From NCBI RefSeq assembly GCF_032362555.1, contig NC_083535.1, positions 9,858,001-9,922,000 of the forward strand: a stretch of DNA of 64,000 nt. The letters run 5' to 3'. The number at the start of each line of letters is the position of its first letter. Position 1 is the stretch's first letter. This stretch comes from Amyelois transitella. Its lineage: Eukaryota > Arthropoda > Insecta > Lepidoptera > Pyralidae. Below, one piece after another: positions 23,901 to 34,400 of this stretch. The position numbers were made by a program, and so were the translations under genes. Under the pieces are notes generated by a model that was not told where the DNA came from, did not search any database, and saw nothing but the letters and a program-made list of their open reading frames with translations.

Positions 23901-26327
23901 CGAATGGTGCTCCACATCGACAGCCATCTCTTTCACGCCCTCCAAATGCTTAACCAGCGCATCCAGTTGTTCCTCAGTTTCTACATATGTGTACTTGGTT
24001 TCTTCCAACGATGGAGGGAACTTTGGCGGCGACGGGTCGGGGTCAATAAACTCCGCCGGTGGATGGTACAAGTCCAGTTCCACTCTATATGGGTGTTCGT
24101 AGCTGGAAAGTTTAGCTTAGTGAGATTTTTGTTTTGTATACCTACTATGTTAAGACGTTTAAGGCATTGGTGAAAATGCTGCCGTTGTAAGCTTTAATTA
24201 TAAGTTGTGATGACGACATTAGGTGAAATTGAATTTTACAAATAAATATATTTATATTTCAAAGAGATTTTAAACTCATTTTTCTTGCGTTTGTCCCCAG
24301 TTGCATCCACCTTTCGTAATATGCTGTTTTCAGCATTTAATAAGGATTCTGGAGTGTTGTACACTATATATATATGTGTGTAAATGATAGCAGGTTGTCT
24401 AAGAAAATATATAAGGATAGTTAAAGGAATAAACTTACCCAATAGCTTCACCATCCTCACTATAAATGATACTGAGAGCGAGTGATTTAATGCTGTTTGG
24501 TTTGTCAGATATTTTTGGCACCCATAGACTCTCGGAGTTGTCCACGGCATCTTTGAATGATAGCTGTGGACGAGGAATATTTTTGGCACCAATAAAAGTC
24601 GTGGAACCCATCTGAAAACCATAAAATTATTTGAAAACCTGCCAGCATTAACATACTCATATAAGAGAAAACACCAATTATAATAAGGGCCAAAATATAT
24701 ATCTAAACTATTTATGTTAACTATAATAATTAAAAAAAAAACAGCTTTTTGTTTGTATTTAACACACAAAAAGCTGTATTTTTTTTGTGGCATTGTAAGG
24801 AAGTTTCTCGAAATTGACGTATAATACGTAGGTATCTCATGCAGTTGGCTTATGCCTAATTGCTACAAGCTGTAACTGAGAAACAAATAAGATAAAAATA
24901 ATTATTTTCATCTAATTGTGCTCCTACACAATTACTGCTAGCATCTTCTTGGGAATTTTCCTGTAACCTACAATTTATAAAGCGAATGTTGGTGGCGACT
25001 TCAGCGTATCATAGAATCGGTCATCTATGGATAATAACTTAGTGATTACATACCTGTATTTTAGCTATGATAGGTCCATTGTTCCACGAGGACACATTCC
25101 TCGCGACCATCAATTGGTTGGGCTTGTTCACGCCACTCTCAGTGTCAATGTTGATGTTCACTCGGTCCAGCATAGAGTCATTCACGTCTATTATTTTCTC
25201 TGTGTTATACTCTAAGTCATTGCTGTTGACGAAATTATTTGGTGAGTGTAAGGTAATTATGTAGATATACTCAAAGGGGTAAGGATATGCTTCTAAATTT
25301 GAATGTCAGTCACTGGTTAGTGAAATCCATCAATCGTAGGTATTTAACAATCTCTATCGATATCACTATTGATTATAAAAAATAAAGAAAGAGTGGACAA
25401 AACATATGCCTTGTCAAGCTTCGTAAATCAGGTCCCTAGGCCAGTGAAGACCAAGTAAAGAAACATCATTCTTTTCTCGATAAAACCTGACTAAAAGTAT
25501 ATCTTTTGCTTAATCGTAGTTTGTAGTGTTATAGGCGGTGCACGTTTCGGTTAGACGGTAGTAAGTACTCTCTCTCATCGTTGCGTGTTCTCAGTTGCGC
25601 CCTTCGCCACTTTGCTTCGAGGAATGGGGTCCTCAATCGGACATATCTTATACGACTTAGACGCAAACCGTTTGCTTAAATTATTGCATATATGTTTACA
25701 CACAACGCAACCTATTCTGGCTATAAAATACAGGGGTAGCAATTACACGAAAGGAAATATAATCGCGCGCAGCATACAAAATTGTAGCATTATAATAATA
25801 ACATTCGCATCATTATCGTTAATATATACTGAAAAAACAGGGGTAGCATCATAGCAGTATCATCTCTCAAATATGTTCAGATTTGTATCCTCCGCTACTA
25901 TGCTTCAGGGCCTGGGTCTGCCTATACTTTTACTTTTTTTTGTGTATTTCCAGCTGCATTCAGACCTCACATGTGTGGCTGAGACAATATTTAAGTGTTA
26001 TTTTCTTAGTCACACCCTAGGACATCCACAAGAACATAAATATTGAACCTATTTAACTATCGCATCTCTTAAATTGAAAATATTCTGCTCTTCTTAAACA
26101 TATAATCAACTGTATGAAAATGTGGTCGATAAAATTAATATCGCATAAAATGCAGGCATACACAAATCTGAATAATTATAATTTGACCGATTCGATGTGA
26201 TGGATTTCGGTGACATCCGCCTCTGATAAAGGAAAGATTTTAGAAGACCATTTTGTTGCAAGTACAACCCTAGGAAATAGCAATAACATTGTCATCAGCC
26301 GCAAGAAATCCACTGCACAAAGGGGGC

Positions 26328-26359
<32 letters not shown>

Positions 26360-29300
26360 ACTAATAAAATCGCAGAGCAAAACATTTCGCAATAAATCAG
26401 GTTTTAACAGAGTAACATTCGGGGCAATGTTTTGTGTGGAAAATACAAAAGGATAAAAGAATAAGAAGATAAGAAAATCATATGTGAACATTGTTGAATG
26501 CTGCTCGGGCTTGTTTAAACTCCGCCATGAATACATGTTTTTACACTTCGATTAACAAGTTTATTAAAGTTTCATGACTAAGGTGACTAATTCATCCACA
26601 AAATATCGTACCCGGGATGAATTGTCATTACCCGAAACCGCCGAGCTTGCATGAAGAGAGTTATGAATGTGGATGAAGCGAAGGAAGTATGCAGAGATCG
26701 TGGCGAGTGGAAAGATGTAGTCTCTGCCTACCCCTCCGGGAAAAAGGCGTGATTGTATGTATGTAAACTGTAAACAATGAACCTCTTAAAACACTGTTAA
26801 CACAAATACAAAATCAAAATCGGCGTAGGTGAGACGGGAGTCACTACCTTGTAAAAAGATACTGGAAAGAATAGTATTTGCGATTCTTAATCCATATATA
26901 GGGGAATCTAACCATGATTACATTCACTTAAGCCGGAATGTGCAGGTTTCCTCGCAACATTTCCTCACCATAAGAGCATCAGCAACCAATCAAACTAATG
27001 CACACAACACAAATGAGGTTCATTCATACATCATTCCTACATGGCGGATTGGGACCTGTGAACTGATGGTGAGTCACCTTAACCGTTGGACTATGGACAT
27101 TCATTTACAGCCTACAAAATTTCACAAAAATTGTTTCAGTTGTTTTGCTTAGTATGCCTATATATGCGAAACAGTTTCTTTAAAACAATAATAACAGGGA
27201 CAACAAACACTTTAATATAGGACTTTATGATATGTCGACTAAGGGATAGGCTAATTCATCCAGTGCAGCTTTTTATCATGATCCAATATGGGTTAGGTTC
27301 AGGTCGCTTCACACCTGAAAACCTGAGCTTATCTCCATAAAAGTGAAGAGATAACTGGGTTTAACGCCAAGAGGAAGACGGCTATAAAGTCTATATTTAA
27401 AACCCTTAAGTGGCTTTACGTAAAGGAGTAACAAACAACAATTTAACTCTTTAAGAGGCTAACAAGAGCTTGTTAAATCATTTGACTATGCAACGCGCAC
27501 GATAAAAGAGCAACAATAATATGACAATAGCTCTGCAACAGTGCACTATCAACTGCATACAAATATATATATACGAGTATACATAACAAGAGCTATACTT
27601 TCGCGATTGAGTTGTTTGGCTGTCTATTTTGAGTAGAATAGGACGAAAATATCATACACACATATTGGATCCCGGATTGGGAGTCAGGTTTTTACATGAA
27701 TCAAGTTTTCCCTCAACCTAATGGCATCGGTTAGTTTTTAAAAACATTTTTCATTTCCAACATTAATTTTAAGGTCCATGGCCAAGGTGGGATTCACGCA
27801 ATTTAACCGGGCACCTTACCGACTCGACCACCTACGCTCAAAAGCTAGGATAATAACTACACAATATGCTAAGGTAAAGTGTCAAGGTATTAATATGTAG
27901 AAATTATGTACTTACATTTTCAACTTCACAGTTGGCAACTCCTTTGCAACTATTTGGTTTGATTGTGTAACAACATTTTCACTTAACTTGCATTTGACAA
28001 TGTTGAAACTTGTAAATGTTTTGAACATCTCGTGGGAAGCACCCGCCGGCAGCTGGTTTGAAGATTTTATTGTTTTGTTCATGGTGGAATATCCACCCTG
28101 TAAAAAGAAAAAGATATCATGTACATATAGTATGTTTAGGTACTGCCATGGTAAAAAATTTTTGGTAAAATAATATATTTCTAAAAATATTAATTATGGT
28201 TATAATCAAAAGTAATTAATTAGGACAACTGATATTTCCTTGCTTTTCTTCTCAAATGTATAAATTATTTAATAAATGTATTTTTCAACAAAAAGGCTTG
28301 TCTACCTTTTCTTCAGTACCTAAAAGAAAAGTACTTCATAAACTGTTACTTTTACACCTTGAGTGAGCAAAACAAAAAATAAAAAACACGGAGAAATAGT
28401 ATGGCTTTCAATCTGGTAAGCAGTTATCAAGCTTAAAGTCCAAGCTTAAGCTCCTATGTAACATTAGTCATGTAATACTTTAAAAAAAATATCCTTGATA
28501 AAAGTTCTTCCAAACAGTTACATTGATATTGTTGGAAAGTTGAATAGACAGAAGTAAAAAAGACTTGTGCATATACATGTAAGGTTTGTATTATTCTTAT
28601 GGTTTTTTTGTTTGAGTACATATTCCATAAGGAAAACTTTGTTGTCCATTAACTATTTATGTCATTATTTAATCAACTATACACATTATACAAATGTTTT
28701 ATAATAAATAAAAAGTTTAGAGAAAGCCTATGTCTATATGATTATGCCTCGCAATTCAGAGTGCCTAGTGGCGGCACTCTGAATTGCGAGACATACTGTA
28801 AAGACAACCTATTGTCCATTATATAAGCAATTCAGATTAAATGGCATATTATTAGACATTATACAGGGGCAAATGACAAATATTTCGTACTAAATTATTT
28901 CTATTTTAGATCAGATTAATGTAGAATAAATTTTACTTAACAGTTTGTATTTGAAAAACATGAGAGTAAAATTTAAATTTGTAAGGAAACAGACTTAAAT
29001 TTGGGAACAGCTTTGTTTAGACAAGTTTTAAAATGGAGGTCATGTCATTGTACATTAGAGGTTTTTTGCATATACAATCTTGTTATTTTCTATCTTCCCA
29101 CATTTTACTTTTTACATGTATTTGAACTCATGACCTGAATTACAGCTAATTTATGACTTATAAGCAATACAACTGTTTTTGACATACAGCCTCATTTTAG
29201 TTTTTGCAGCTAGTGAAATATTTGTTTAATCTTTAATCATTATTTTTCTTGATAGACAAAAATACTTGTAGAACAAAATAAAGGTAAAATTTAGCTATTC

Positions 29301-29929
29301 TTTGCCTCAGACCTCAAAAAAGCCTGCCTTATTGTTAACTATTTCTTTATTCTTTACAATAACCCCAAATATCCTCACTTTTGTAACTAGGAAAGTTGTT
29401 AATAATAGGTAGGCATGCAAAGGAAAAAAATAAGAGATTACATTGACATGCATAGCATGATAACTTATCCTTTATCCTTGAATGTTTGAGGTCATTTGAA
29501 ATTCATATTGCGAAACTTCTTTATGTGAAAAAAACATAAATGGGGGATTAGCCGACTACATATTATCATCATCAGCCCATCCCCCACTAAGAGAGCACAA
29601 AACTTTCTGCGTTTTGTACGTTATTCATTCATCACCCCGAAAAACAAGTCCATTGAAAATGAAACGTATATAGTTACATACATAAACTCCCAAATATAAA
29701 CTTCCATTTTGTGTGAAATCATCATTAATTCTTTCATCAACTAAGTACATGATTACGAGAGAATGTAATAGAAGGAACTTTCCAAAATATGAAATTGTTA
29801 ATAACATGCTGATTGTTGACATAGGAGTATACACCATGCGCCAATAGTTATGAGAAAAACACCCACCTTCGTCACTGATGCCAAATGGGGATAAAATTCA
29901 GGTGCCTCTGGATTTAAATCGGAATGCAT
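14999..29929 (-). CDS. Rrp6: Exosome component 10 / Rrp6 3'-5' exoribonuclease, complete, 14 exons
   Basis: The nuclear exosome's DEDD-Y exonuclease, which trims and degrades nuclear RNAs. Exons in order: 29867-29929, 27916-28097, 25054-25222, 24439-24611, 23885-24102, 23260-23381, 22315-22478, 21673-21856, 21042-21190, 19678-19816, 18470-18597, 17419-17527, 16170-16247, 14999-15385. All junctions are GT-AG and in phase, giving 754 aa (human is 885). The N-terminus has a PMC2NT-like region (ASVTKGG, then VDANDxxLERV-like VNDSMLDRVNI). Exo motifs are MAVDVEHHSYRTYQG (about 255), VFHGAESDVVWLQRDFG (about 310) and YQLADWRIRPLP plus YARMDTHYLLYIW (about 385), so the D, E, D, Y and D residues are kept. 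An HRDC domain follows with YLLPNHMMLAL and ACCNPMPPFIKQ. The C-terminus is lysine-rich and nuclear-type. Start chosen: the only ATG in the first exon upstream of the conserved N-terminus. Confidence 0.93.
16905..17095 (+). repeat. SINE-like family A, degraded copy in an Rrp6 intron
   Basis: It has AAAAGGCGACTAAGGGA near its start, ACCTGTCACTATTTGAATCTC in the middle and GGGCTCTGTCTACCCCGCAAG near its end, with a small internal duplication of the CCCCGCAAG unit. Confidence 0.65.
17540..17910 (+). repeat. Family B repeat split by a family A insertion
   Basis: A family B copy (GGCTTTAGTCCCGGTTGCAT ... TTGACCATGGATCCTGG ... GTGCAGGTTTCCTCACGATG) is interrupted at about 17597-17765 by a family A element. 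The insertion is flanked by a 12-bp near-duplicate of the target, TGCATCCTCACC on the left and TGCACCCTCACC on the right. Confidence 0.65.
17598..17752 (+). repeat. SINE-like family A, internally deleted copy nested in family B
   Basis: It starts at GCCGTGTGGTTCCCGGCA and ends at AAGGGATATAGACGTGAC. The middle third is missing: ...CCCATGG joins ATCTCAATTCTATCG. Confidence 0.7.
18045..18195 (+). repeat. Interspersed repeat family D, 3' part
   Basis: It contains GTTGCAGCGTGATGTTATAT, CCTTCCTCGATAAATGGTCT, and ends CAGCTTTATAATATTAGTAT. The same 3' part recurs near 21285-21455 and 48770-48965. Confidence 0.55.
18245..18455 (+). repeat. Interspersed repeat family D, variant body
   Basis: It starts with CCCGCGACTTCGTCCGCATGG, then GGGATAAAAAGTAGCCTATG, and CATGGTAATCGGTTCAGTAG, ending TTTATAATAGTAGTAGGA. 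The head matches the copy at 48685 but the body differs, which suggests a composite or modular family. Confidence 0.55.
18746..18992 (+). repeat. SINE-like family A, near full-length copy
   Basis: About 250 bp, running from GTGCCGTGTGGTTCCCGGCA through CCATGGATGTCGTAAAAGGC and GCCAGCAACCTGTCACTAG to GTTGGCTCTGTCTAACCC. It lies in an Rrp6 intron. Confidence 0.75.
19178..19310 (+). repeat. Interspersed repeat family E, copy in an Rrp6 intron
   Basis: It carries CTGCCCCGTAGCATGGCACG, GGTGTCCCGTTTCACGACAT, a TTAAAAGCGAAAATG run and TTTTTCGCGCGATAAACGC. It matches 5281-5395 and 34700-34858 in block order. Confidence 0.5.
19331..19376. repeat. Inverted repeat, 18-bp arms
   Basis: Arms are GATGACAGTAAATTGAGA and TCTCAATTTACTGTCGTC, with one mismatch and a 10-nt loop. 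It sits in an Rrp6 intron just after a family E copy. Confidence 0.8.
20276..20510 (+). repeat. Family B repeat, rearranged copy with internal inverted duplication
   Basis: Family B blocks (GGCATCCTCACTTC, GGAGAGTTGCTTCATG, TGACCTTTGCAGGGG, ACACATCCAGG) surround an inverted duplication near 20345-20408, where GAGAGTTGCTTCATGCAAAA is mirrored by a TTTTGCATAAAACAACTCTC segment. Confidence 0.6.
21285..21455 (+). repeat. Interspersed repeat family D, 3' part
   Basis: It has TTTCTTTGCGCCTTATAGG, GCAGCGTGATATTATATAGC, AAGCCTTCCTCATAAATGG, a CAAACAAACAAACAAAC run and CAGCTTTATAATATCAGTAT. Confidence 0.55.
22280..22300. repeat. TTTC microsatellite
   Basis: A short run of CTTT units in the Rrp6 intron upstream of the exon at 22315-22478. 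Confidence 0.8.
22588..22843 (-). repeat. SINE-like family A, near full-length copy
   Basis: About 255 bp in reverse orientation, from GGTCACGTCTATCTCCCTTG through AGTGACAGGTTGCTAGCCC and CTTTTACGACATCCATGGG to GGTGCCGGGAACCACACGGC. Confidence 0.8.
22918..23060 (+). repeat. Family B fragment
   Basis: It holds TTTGGAGAGGAGCCTAGAG, CGACTCCCATCTGGCATTTG and CAGGGGAACCTACGCC. It directly follows the family A copy. Confidence 0.55.
23608..23840 (+). repeat. Family B repeat, near full-length copy
   Basis: It runs from CTCCTGGCTTTAGTCCCGG through AAGAGCCCGAGGCTATGACC, GCGACTCCCATCTGACATCC and CCTAACCCGTATTGGAT to CACTCACCTTAAAAGCATC. It serves as a reference for the family (about 230 bp). Confidence 0.6.
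26329..26360. repeat. TA dinucleotide microsatellite
   Basis: About 15 uninterrupted AT units in the Rrp6 intron between exons 25054-25222 and 27916-28097. Confidence 0.9.
26600..26765 (+). repeat. Family C repeat (retroelement-like 3' coding fragment)
   Basis: It encodes a decayed version of ACMKRVMNVDEAKEVCRDRG followed by KWKxVVSAYPSGK and a GTATGTATG tail. Copies with the same order lie at 36695-36868 and 62975-63195. I take it to be the 3' end of an unidentified retroelement. Confidence 0.55.
26826..27065 (+). repeat. Family B repeat, diverged copy
   Basis: It is recognisable by GTGCAGGTTTCCTCGCAACA, TTCCTCACCATAAGAGCATC and a preceding GGGGAATCTAACCATG block. Confidence 0.45.
27655..27835 (+). 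repeat. Family B repeat, diverged copy
   Basis: It is recognisable by TTGGATCCCGGATTGGGAGT, CAGGTTTTTACATGAATCA and TTTTCCCTCAACCTAATGGC. Confidence 0.45.
28743..28795. repeat. Near-perfect hairpin, 23-bp arms, 7-nt loop
   Basis: Arms 28743-28765 and 28773-28795 pair with one mismatch around the loop TAGTGGC. The core arm is CGCAATTCAGAGTGCC. It lies in the first large intron of Rrp6 (28098-29866). Confidence 0.9.
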
Positions 29930-30058
29930 TTTGTCGAAAAAATAAAAAGCGATTTCATAAAACTGCAAAGTGGTAAAGTAAAATACGGAACTGTGAAGAA
30001 GAATGATTGAAATGAAAATGACATGACTTGACACAAAGACATGACAGGTACACAGCAT

Positions 30059-31438
30059 GCGTGCGTGAATGGCATAGTAAATGGTCTTTTTTTTATTGTA
30101 TCACGGCTTGGGATACAAGCATATGTACAAGCGTGCAAATACGTAAGGGAACAAAAAATGGAACGGAACCAAATTTAAATGCAATTTAGAAATGTTTTTG
30201 TAGCATGGCTAAGGTGCCCAATTTGAGATTAATTAATCTTAACTGAGGTATTAAGTGTGACCCAGAGGGCACTGGAGAGAAAACTGGTTGGGATCACGTT
30301 GCGGGACCGCAAAACAAACGAGTGGCTGAGGCACCAGAGCAAAGTCACTGACGTTATCAAACGCGTGGCTAGACTGAAGTGGGAATGGGCTAGTCATATG
30401 GCGCGCAAGACCGATACGTGGAGCAAACGGTTACTCGAGTGGCGACCATGGGGTGAAAAACGTCCCCGAGGGAGACCCCAGATGCGTTGGAACGACGACA
30501 TCAGACAGATAGCAGGGACAAGATAGATGCAAGTGGCACAGAGCCGCGATGGATGGCGTAGTTTGAAGGAGGCCTACACCCAAGGGGTAGAGACGGGCTG
30601 AAGAGAAAGGTATTAAATAGGAGATCGCAACGAAAAGGCGCGAAGGATACATAAATCGGCATATATACATTGACAATCGTCAATTGTCAAAGTATATGCC
30701 ACTGAATTGTAAGCGCATCACGATATTATTCTATTAGTATTCTCTCGCAGCCATGGCGAAACAAATTCAAAATATAGACGACGAATTACGCTCTACCGTT
30801 GAAGATGGCATAAAAAATTCATATCGGTTTGTAAATGTCGGCGATATGCCGTAACATTCAATAAGAAAAAATACGGTTTAAGGAACTCCTTCTTGAAGTA
30901 GGCTAAAGCAGTACCTAAACACTTCGCTGTGGCAGAGACGTCACTTCCTTAAGTTATGTTCCATGGGGCTGAGGCATTGAAGTCCACTTAAACAATCACT
31001 GTCAGCTGTCAATCGATGTGACATGTCATGACAGTGATAAGCAAGCAAAGCAAGGAAGGGAACTGGGAATGGGAAGATTCAGCGAAGCGTCATCGAGCTT
31101 GAGACTTCAGTAAAGTACAGGGTGAGGTAGATTTGAAAGGTGGAGTGGAGTGAGAAAGGTGTTGTTTTGTTGTTGCATCACGGTGTTCGTTAGTCCGGCT
31201 TGCGATTGCGCAGTATCACCCAGTTTGCGCAGTTTTCTCATGAGTTAGCAAAGGACGGAGAATAAATTTCATCGAACGGCCTATAGACAGGGTAGGTAAT
31301 ATTGTCGATATTTTGTGGGATAGGCTAGGGATCGTCTGGGATCAACTGTGTGTTTGTATATAAGTTTTATGCATTTGTTTAATAAAATTGCCGTCACATG
31401 CATCACCTTGAGTTAATTTGTTGTGATTCTTGTTGGAT
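30059..31438. promoter_or_regulatory. Divergent intergenic region between Rrp6 and syntaxin 6
   Basis: The two genes are transcribed away from each other, with start codons at 29929 (minus) and 31439 (plus). Their promoters and 5' UTRs should lie in this interval. A LINE relic sits at 30253-30603. A relatively GC-rich segment near 31140-31280 is the better candidate for the syntaxin promoter and 5' UTR. I see no clear TATA box. Confidence 0.4.
30253..30603 (+). mobile_element. Non-LTR retrotransposon (LINE) 3' coding relic
   Basis: The translation carries LERKLVGITLRDRKTNEWLR, RVARLKWEWASHMARKTD, RPRGRPQMRWNDDIRQIAG and, after one in-frame stop at 30524-30526, AQSRDGWRSLKEAYTQG. This is the tail that follows the reverse transcriptase domain in many insect LINE ORF2 proteins. 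Only the last 115 or so codons remain. The single stop (TAG where TGG is expected) suggests a modest age. It sits between two divergent host promoters. Confidence 0.75.
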
Positions 31439-34400
31439 ATGACTTTAGAGGATCCATTTTACGTTGTCAAAGAGTAAGTTACTAACCTCTATTTGGTAAC
31501 AAAGCTTTATTGAAGCGTAGTTTTGCTGTCTAGCCAGTTCAGATCAAGTCGAGAGTCGGCTGATAAAACAAAGGGCGGAGACAATCATTATGTGACATAT
31601 AAATTATTTCATTAACAAATTTATGTATTCAATATTGGCATTATTGATTGTAGACCACAGACATATGTGTGCATACTGTTTGTGCCATAGATTTCAATGT
31701 TGGCCTGAGTGTTTATTTACTTATTTGTTTTGCCATCAATCAATAATAACATATATTACTTTTGACACAGTAGGTATTTTGTTAATAAGTGGTACCTAAT
31801 TGAATTTAATGTTAAGTGTGACTTGTTTCAGGTATAGAGTTATATTTTCACAATTTAATTTTCAATTTTAATATTTATTTCTGTCTCCAGTGAGGTGTTC
31901 AAAGCGTTGAACAAAACTCGTGGCCTATACCTCCGCTGGCAGGAGATATCCAAGAGTCCAACAATCCCTAACAGTCCTGAAGTAGAATGGACTTCCACCG
32001 AGCTGAGGAATGCGCTCCGTAGCATTGAGTGGGATTTAGAAGACCTAGAAGACACTATCAATATCCTTTTTTATTATTCATATTTATCAGTTCCTGGTTA
32101 CAAAGAATATGTAGTATGGGGTAGGAAGACCTGACTTATCATGACTTTAGTACATAGGGTCAAAGTGTATTTACTTTCAAATGCGCAATAAGTTTTCAGT
32201 TGTTTTAAAAAAACAGATCAATCAAAAATAGGAAGTAGCATAGGAAGTACCTAAAGCTGGAGATTCGCATACAGGTTGTTATGGACCATACCATGTCAAT
32301 TTTTTTATTGAATTTTGATGATATATATGTTTATAAAGAAAATTAAATTTAGCATAAGAATTTGTAAAAAAAAAAAACAAATCAATTTTTTTTACTGAGC
32401 AATGGCGAAAATTTATTGTTTGTTCAACTTGCTTTGCGATTTATGAAATTTGTTTTCATTTGTTTTTTTCTTATGTCCTTTTTTGACTTTAATCATTCAG
32501 TGTTCTAATGCCAGTTTCATAAGGAATTTCATAGTTATTTTTTTTTGTTATTATGTGTTTTGATGGGTTACAATATGTTACAGATATCACAGCCTAAAAC
32601 TGATTCACAAAAAATTTCCCACACAAAAATTATTTGCCATTTCACTTAACACTTGTTCAATTAGGTGTTATTGAACAAATCAAAGAACTTATCCCATACT
32701 ATTATTGTTTAAGTTTATTATTTTTGTACAAAGGAGAGTTCTTTTGTTTGCTGTCAGGCACTGATTTCTATGTAGACATTAATTGTAAAAGGTATAACTA
32801 GATGGTGTTAAAATATTTTGAATTGATTTTGAAATGTGATATGGTTTACCTTAAGAAATATAACATTATTCCGGCCTCGTAGCTTCAGGACCAGCCCATA
32901 TGGATTCTGATAGTAAACAATTATTCACCTCACCCATATCATTTTTCACCTTACAGTTAATAGAGGAACCTTTATTTCTTAGGGCCAAATTTAATGAAAT
33001 CTTTACTGTAACTTTTTAACCACAGCAAAAAGCTTTGGTAACATTATACATACACATAAAAGTCATAATAATATAGATAATCTTATTTGGTATTCTATGA
33101 ATTAATATTTATTCACTTCTGTCTGTGAATGACTCTAAGCATATGCGATTTAATTTTATATACTAACTATAATTTTCTTGACTCATTTACTCAAGTATAG
33201 TAGAGAAAAATTCATCGAAATTCAAAATTGACAATAAAGAAATAAGTGACCGAAGAAGTTTTATAGAAGCCACAAAGCAAGAAGTCAAGGTAAGATATTG
33301 ATCTCTCTACTACATTGTTACACCTGTTTTTACAAGGGAAAATAAATAATTAATAATGTTAAATGCACAAAAGATTGTTATAATTTAATACTTGATTGCT
33401 TCAGGCATATATATCTATGCTGCAAGCTAATGAGTTTTTTTACTTTAGTTGTCTATTATTTGTTTGTTGTGTTGGCTGTTTGTTCAAAATTTATTGCTGT
33501 ATATTATCTATTTTTCTCCACAGCTTATGAAAGGCAAGATGAGTTTGAACAGGAATCGCGACAACGATGGGACAGCCCGGGAACCCCTCCTTGGTGAAGA
33601 GAGCCCAATGCACTTTGGGAATTACTGGACATCAACGCCTAAATATTCCAAATATTCTAAACTCGCCAATCAGACAGACAGCCCCAATAGATTCGATTAT
33701 GATAGCGACATCATGTCGATGCAAGAGAAAATGATGAACTCCCAGAATGATCAGCTTCAAGTGATAAGCAACTCTGTGGGTTCCCTGAAGACAGTTTCCA
33801 AGCAGATTGGCATTGAGTTGGATGAGCAATCTGTGTAAGTATACATACTTATATTATAAAGTAAATTGTGTTTTCTATTGTCGTGAATTTACTCAAAAGT
33901 TACAGGTCTGATGAACTTTGGTTTGACATGAAAGTTTTTTTATATGTTTGAAATTAGCTTTTGTTGTATCTGTTAATATTAAAAATGAATTTTAGATATG
34001 AATGAAAACATAAAAAAAGATTGGAAAGTGAAAAGCCTGACTGGGTTAATCTAGGATCGTGTTTATAGTCAGACGCTAGGCTTCAAGTGAGAACGCAACC
34101 GGGACAAGCGGAGAATTATAACGCCATTTTCTCAAAGACTTAGCAAACCTTAATGTCTATATATTTTCAGGATGTTGGATGACCTAAACACTGAACTTGA
34201 AAATGCAGACTCTAAACTGGATTCGACGATCAAAAAAGTTGCCAAGGTCTTACATATGAATAATGGTTAGTCTATATTTTTCTCATTTTTCTTGTACATT
34301 TAGGAATTGTGCTAATAAATTAGGTACAAGACTTTTAGACTAGGAGACCCATTGCGCCTAAGAATGTTTAACATTTATTATAAGTTTTTTTGTTGGTTTG

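Noticed and set aside
24236-24793. 185-codon minus-strand ORF
   Set aside because: It crosses a real Rrp6 exon (24439-24611) in a different frame and continues through intron sequence; an out-of-frame shadow.
26176-26536. ORFs encoding runs of IYIYIYIY
   Set aside because: Translation of a TA microsatellite.
30257-30526. Small host gene upstream of syntaxin 6
   Set aside because: The peptide is the tail of a LINE ORF2, not a host protein.
33189-33190. Canonical AC 3' end for the syntaxin 6 AT-type intron
   Set aside because: Joining there puts the next exon out of frame and runs quickly into a stop.
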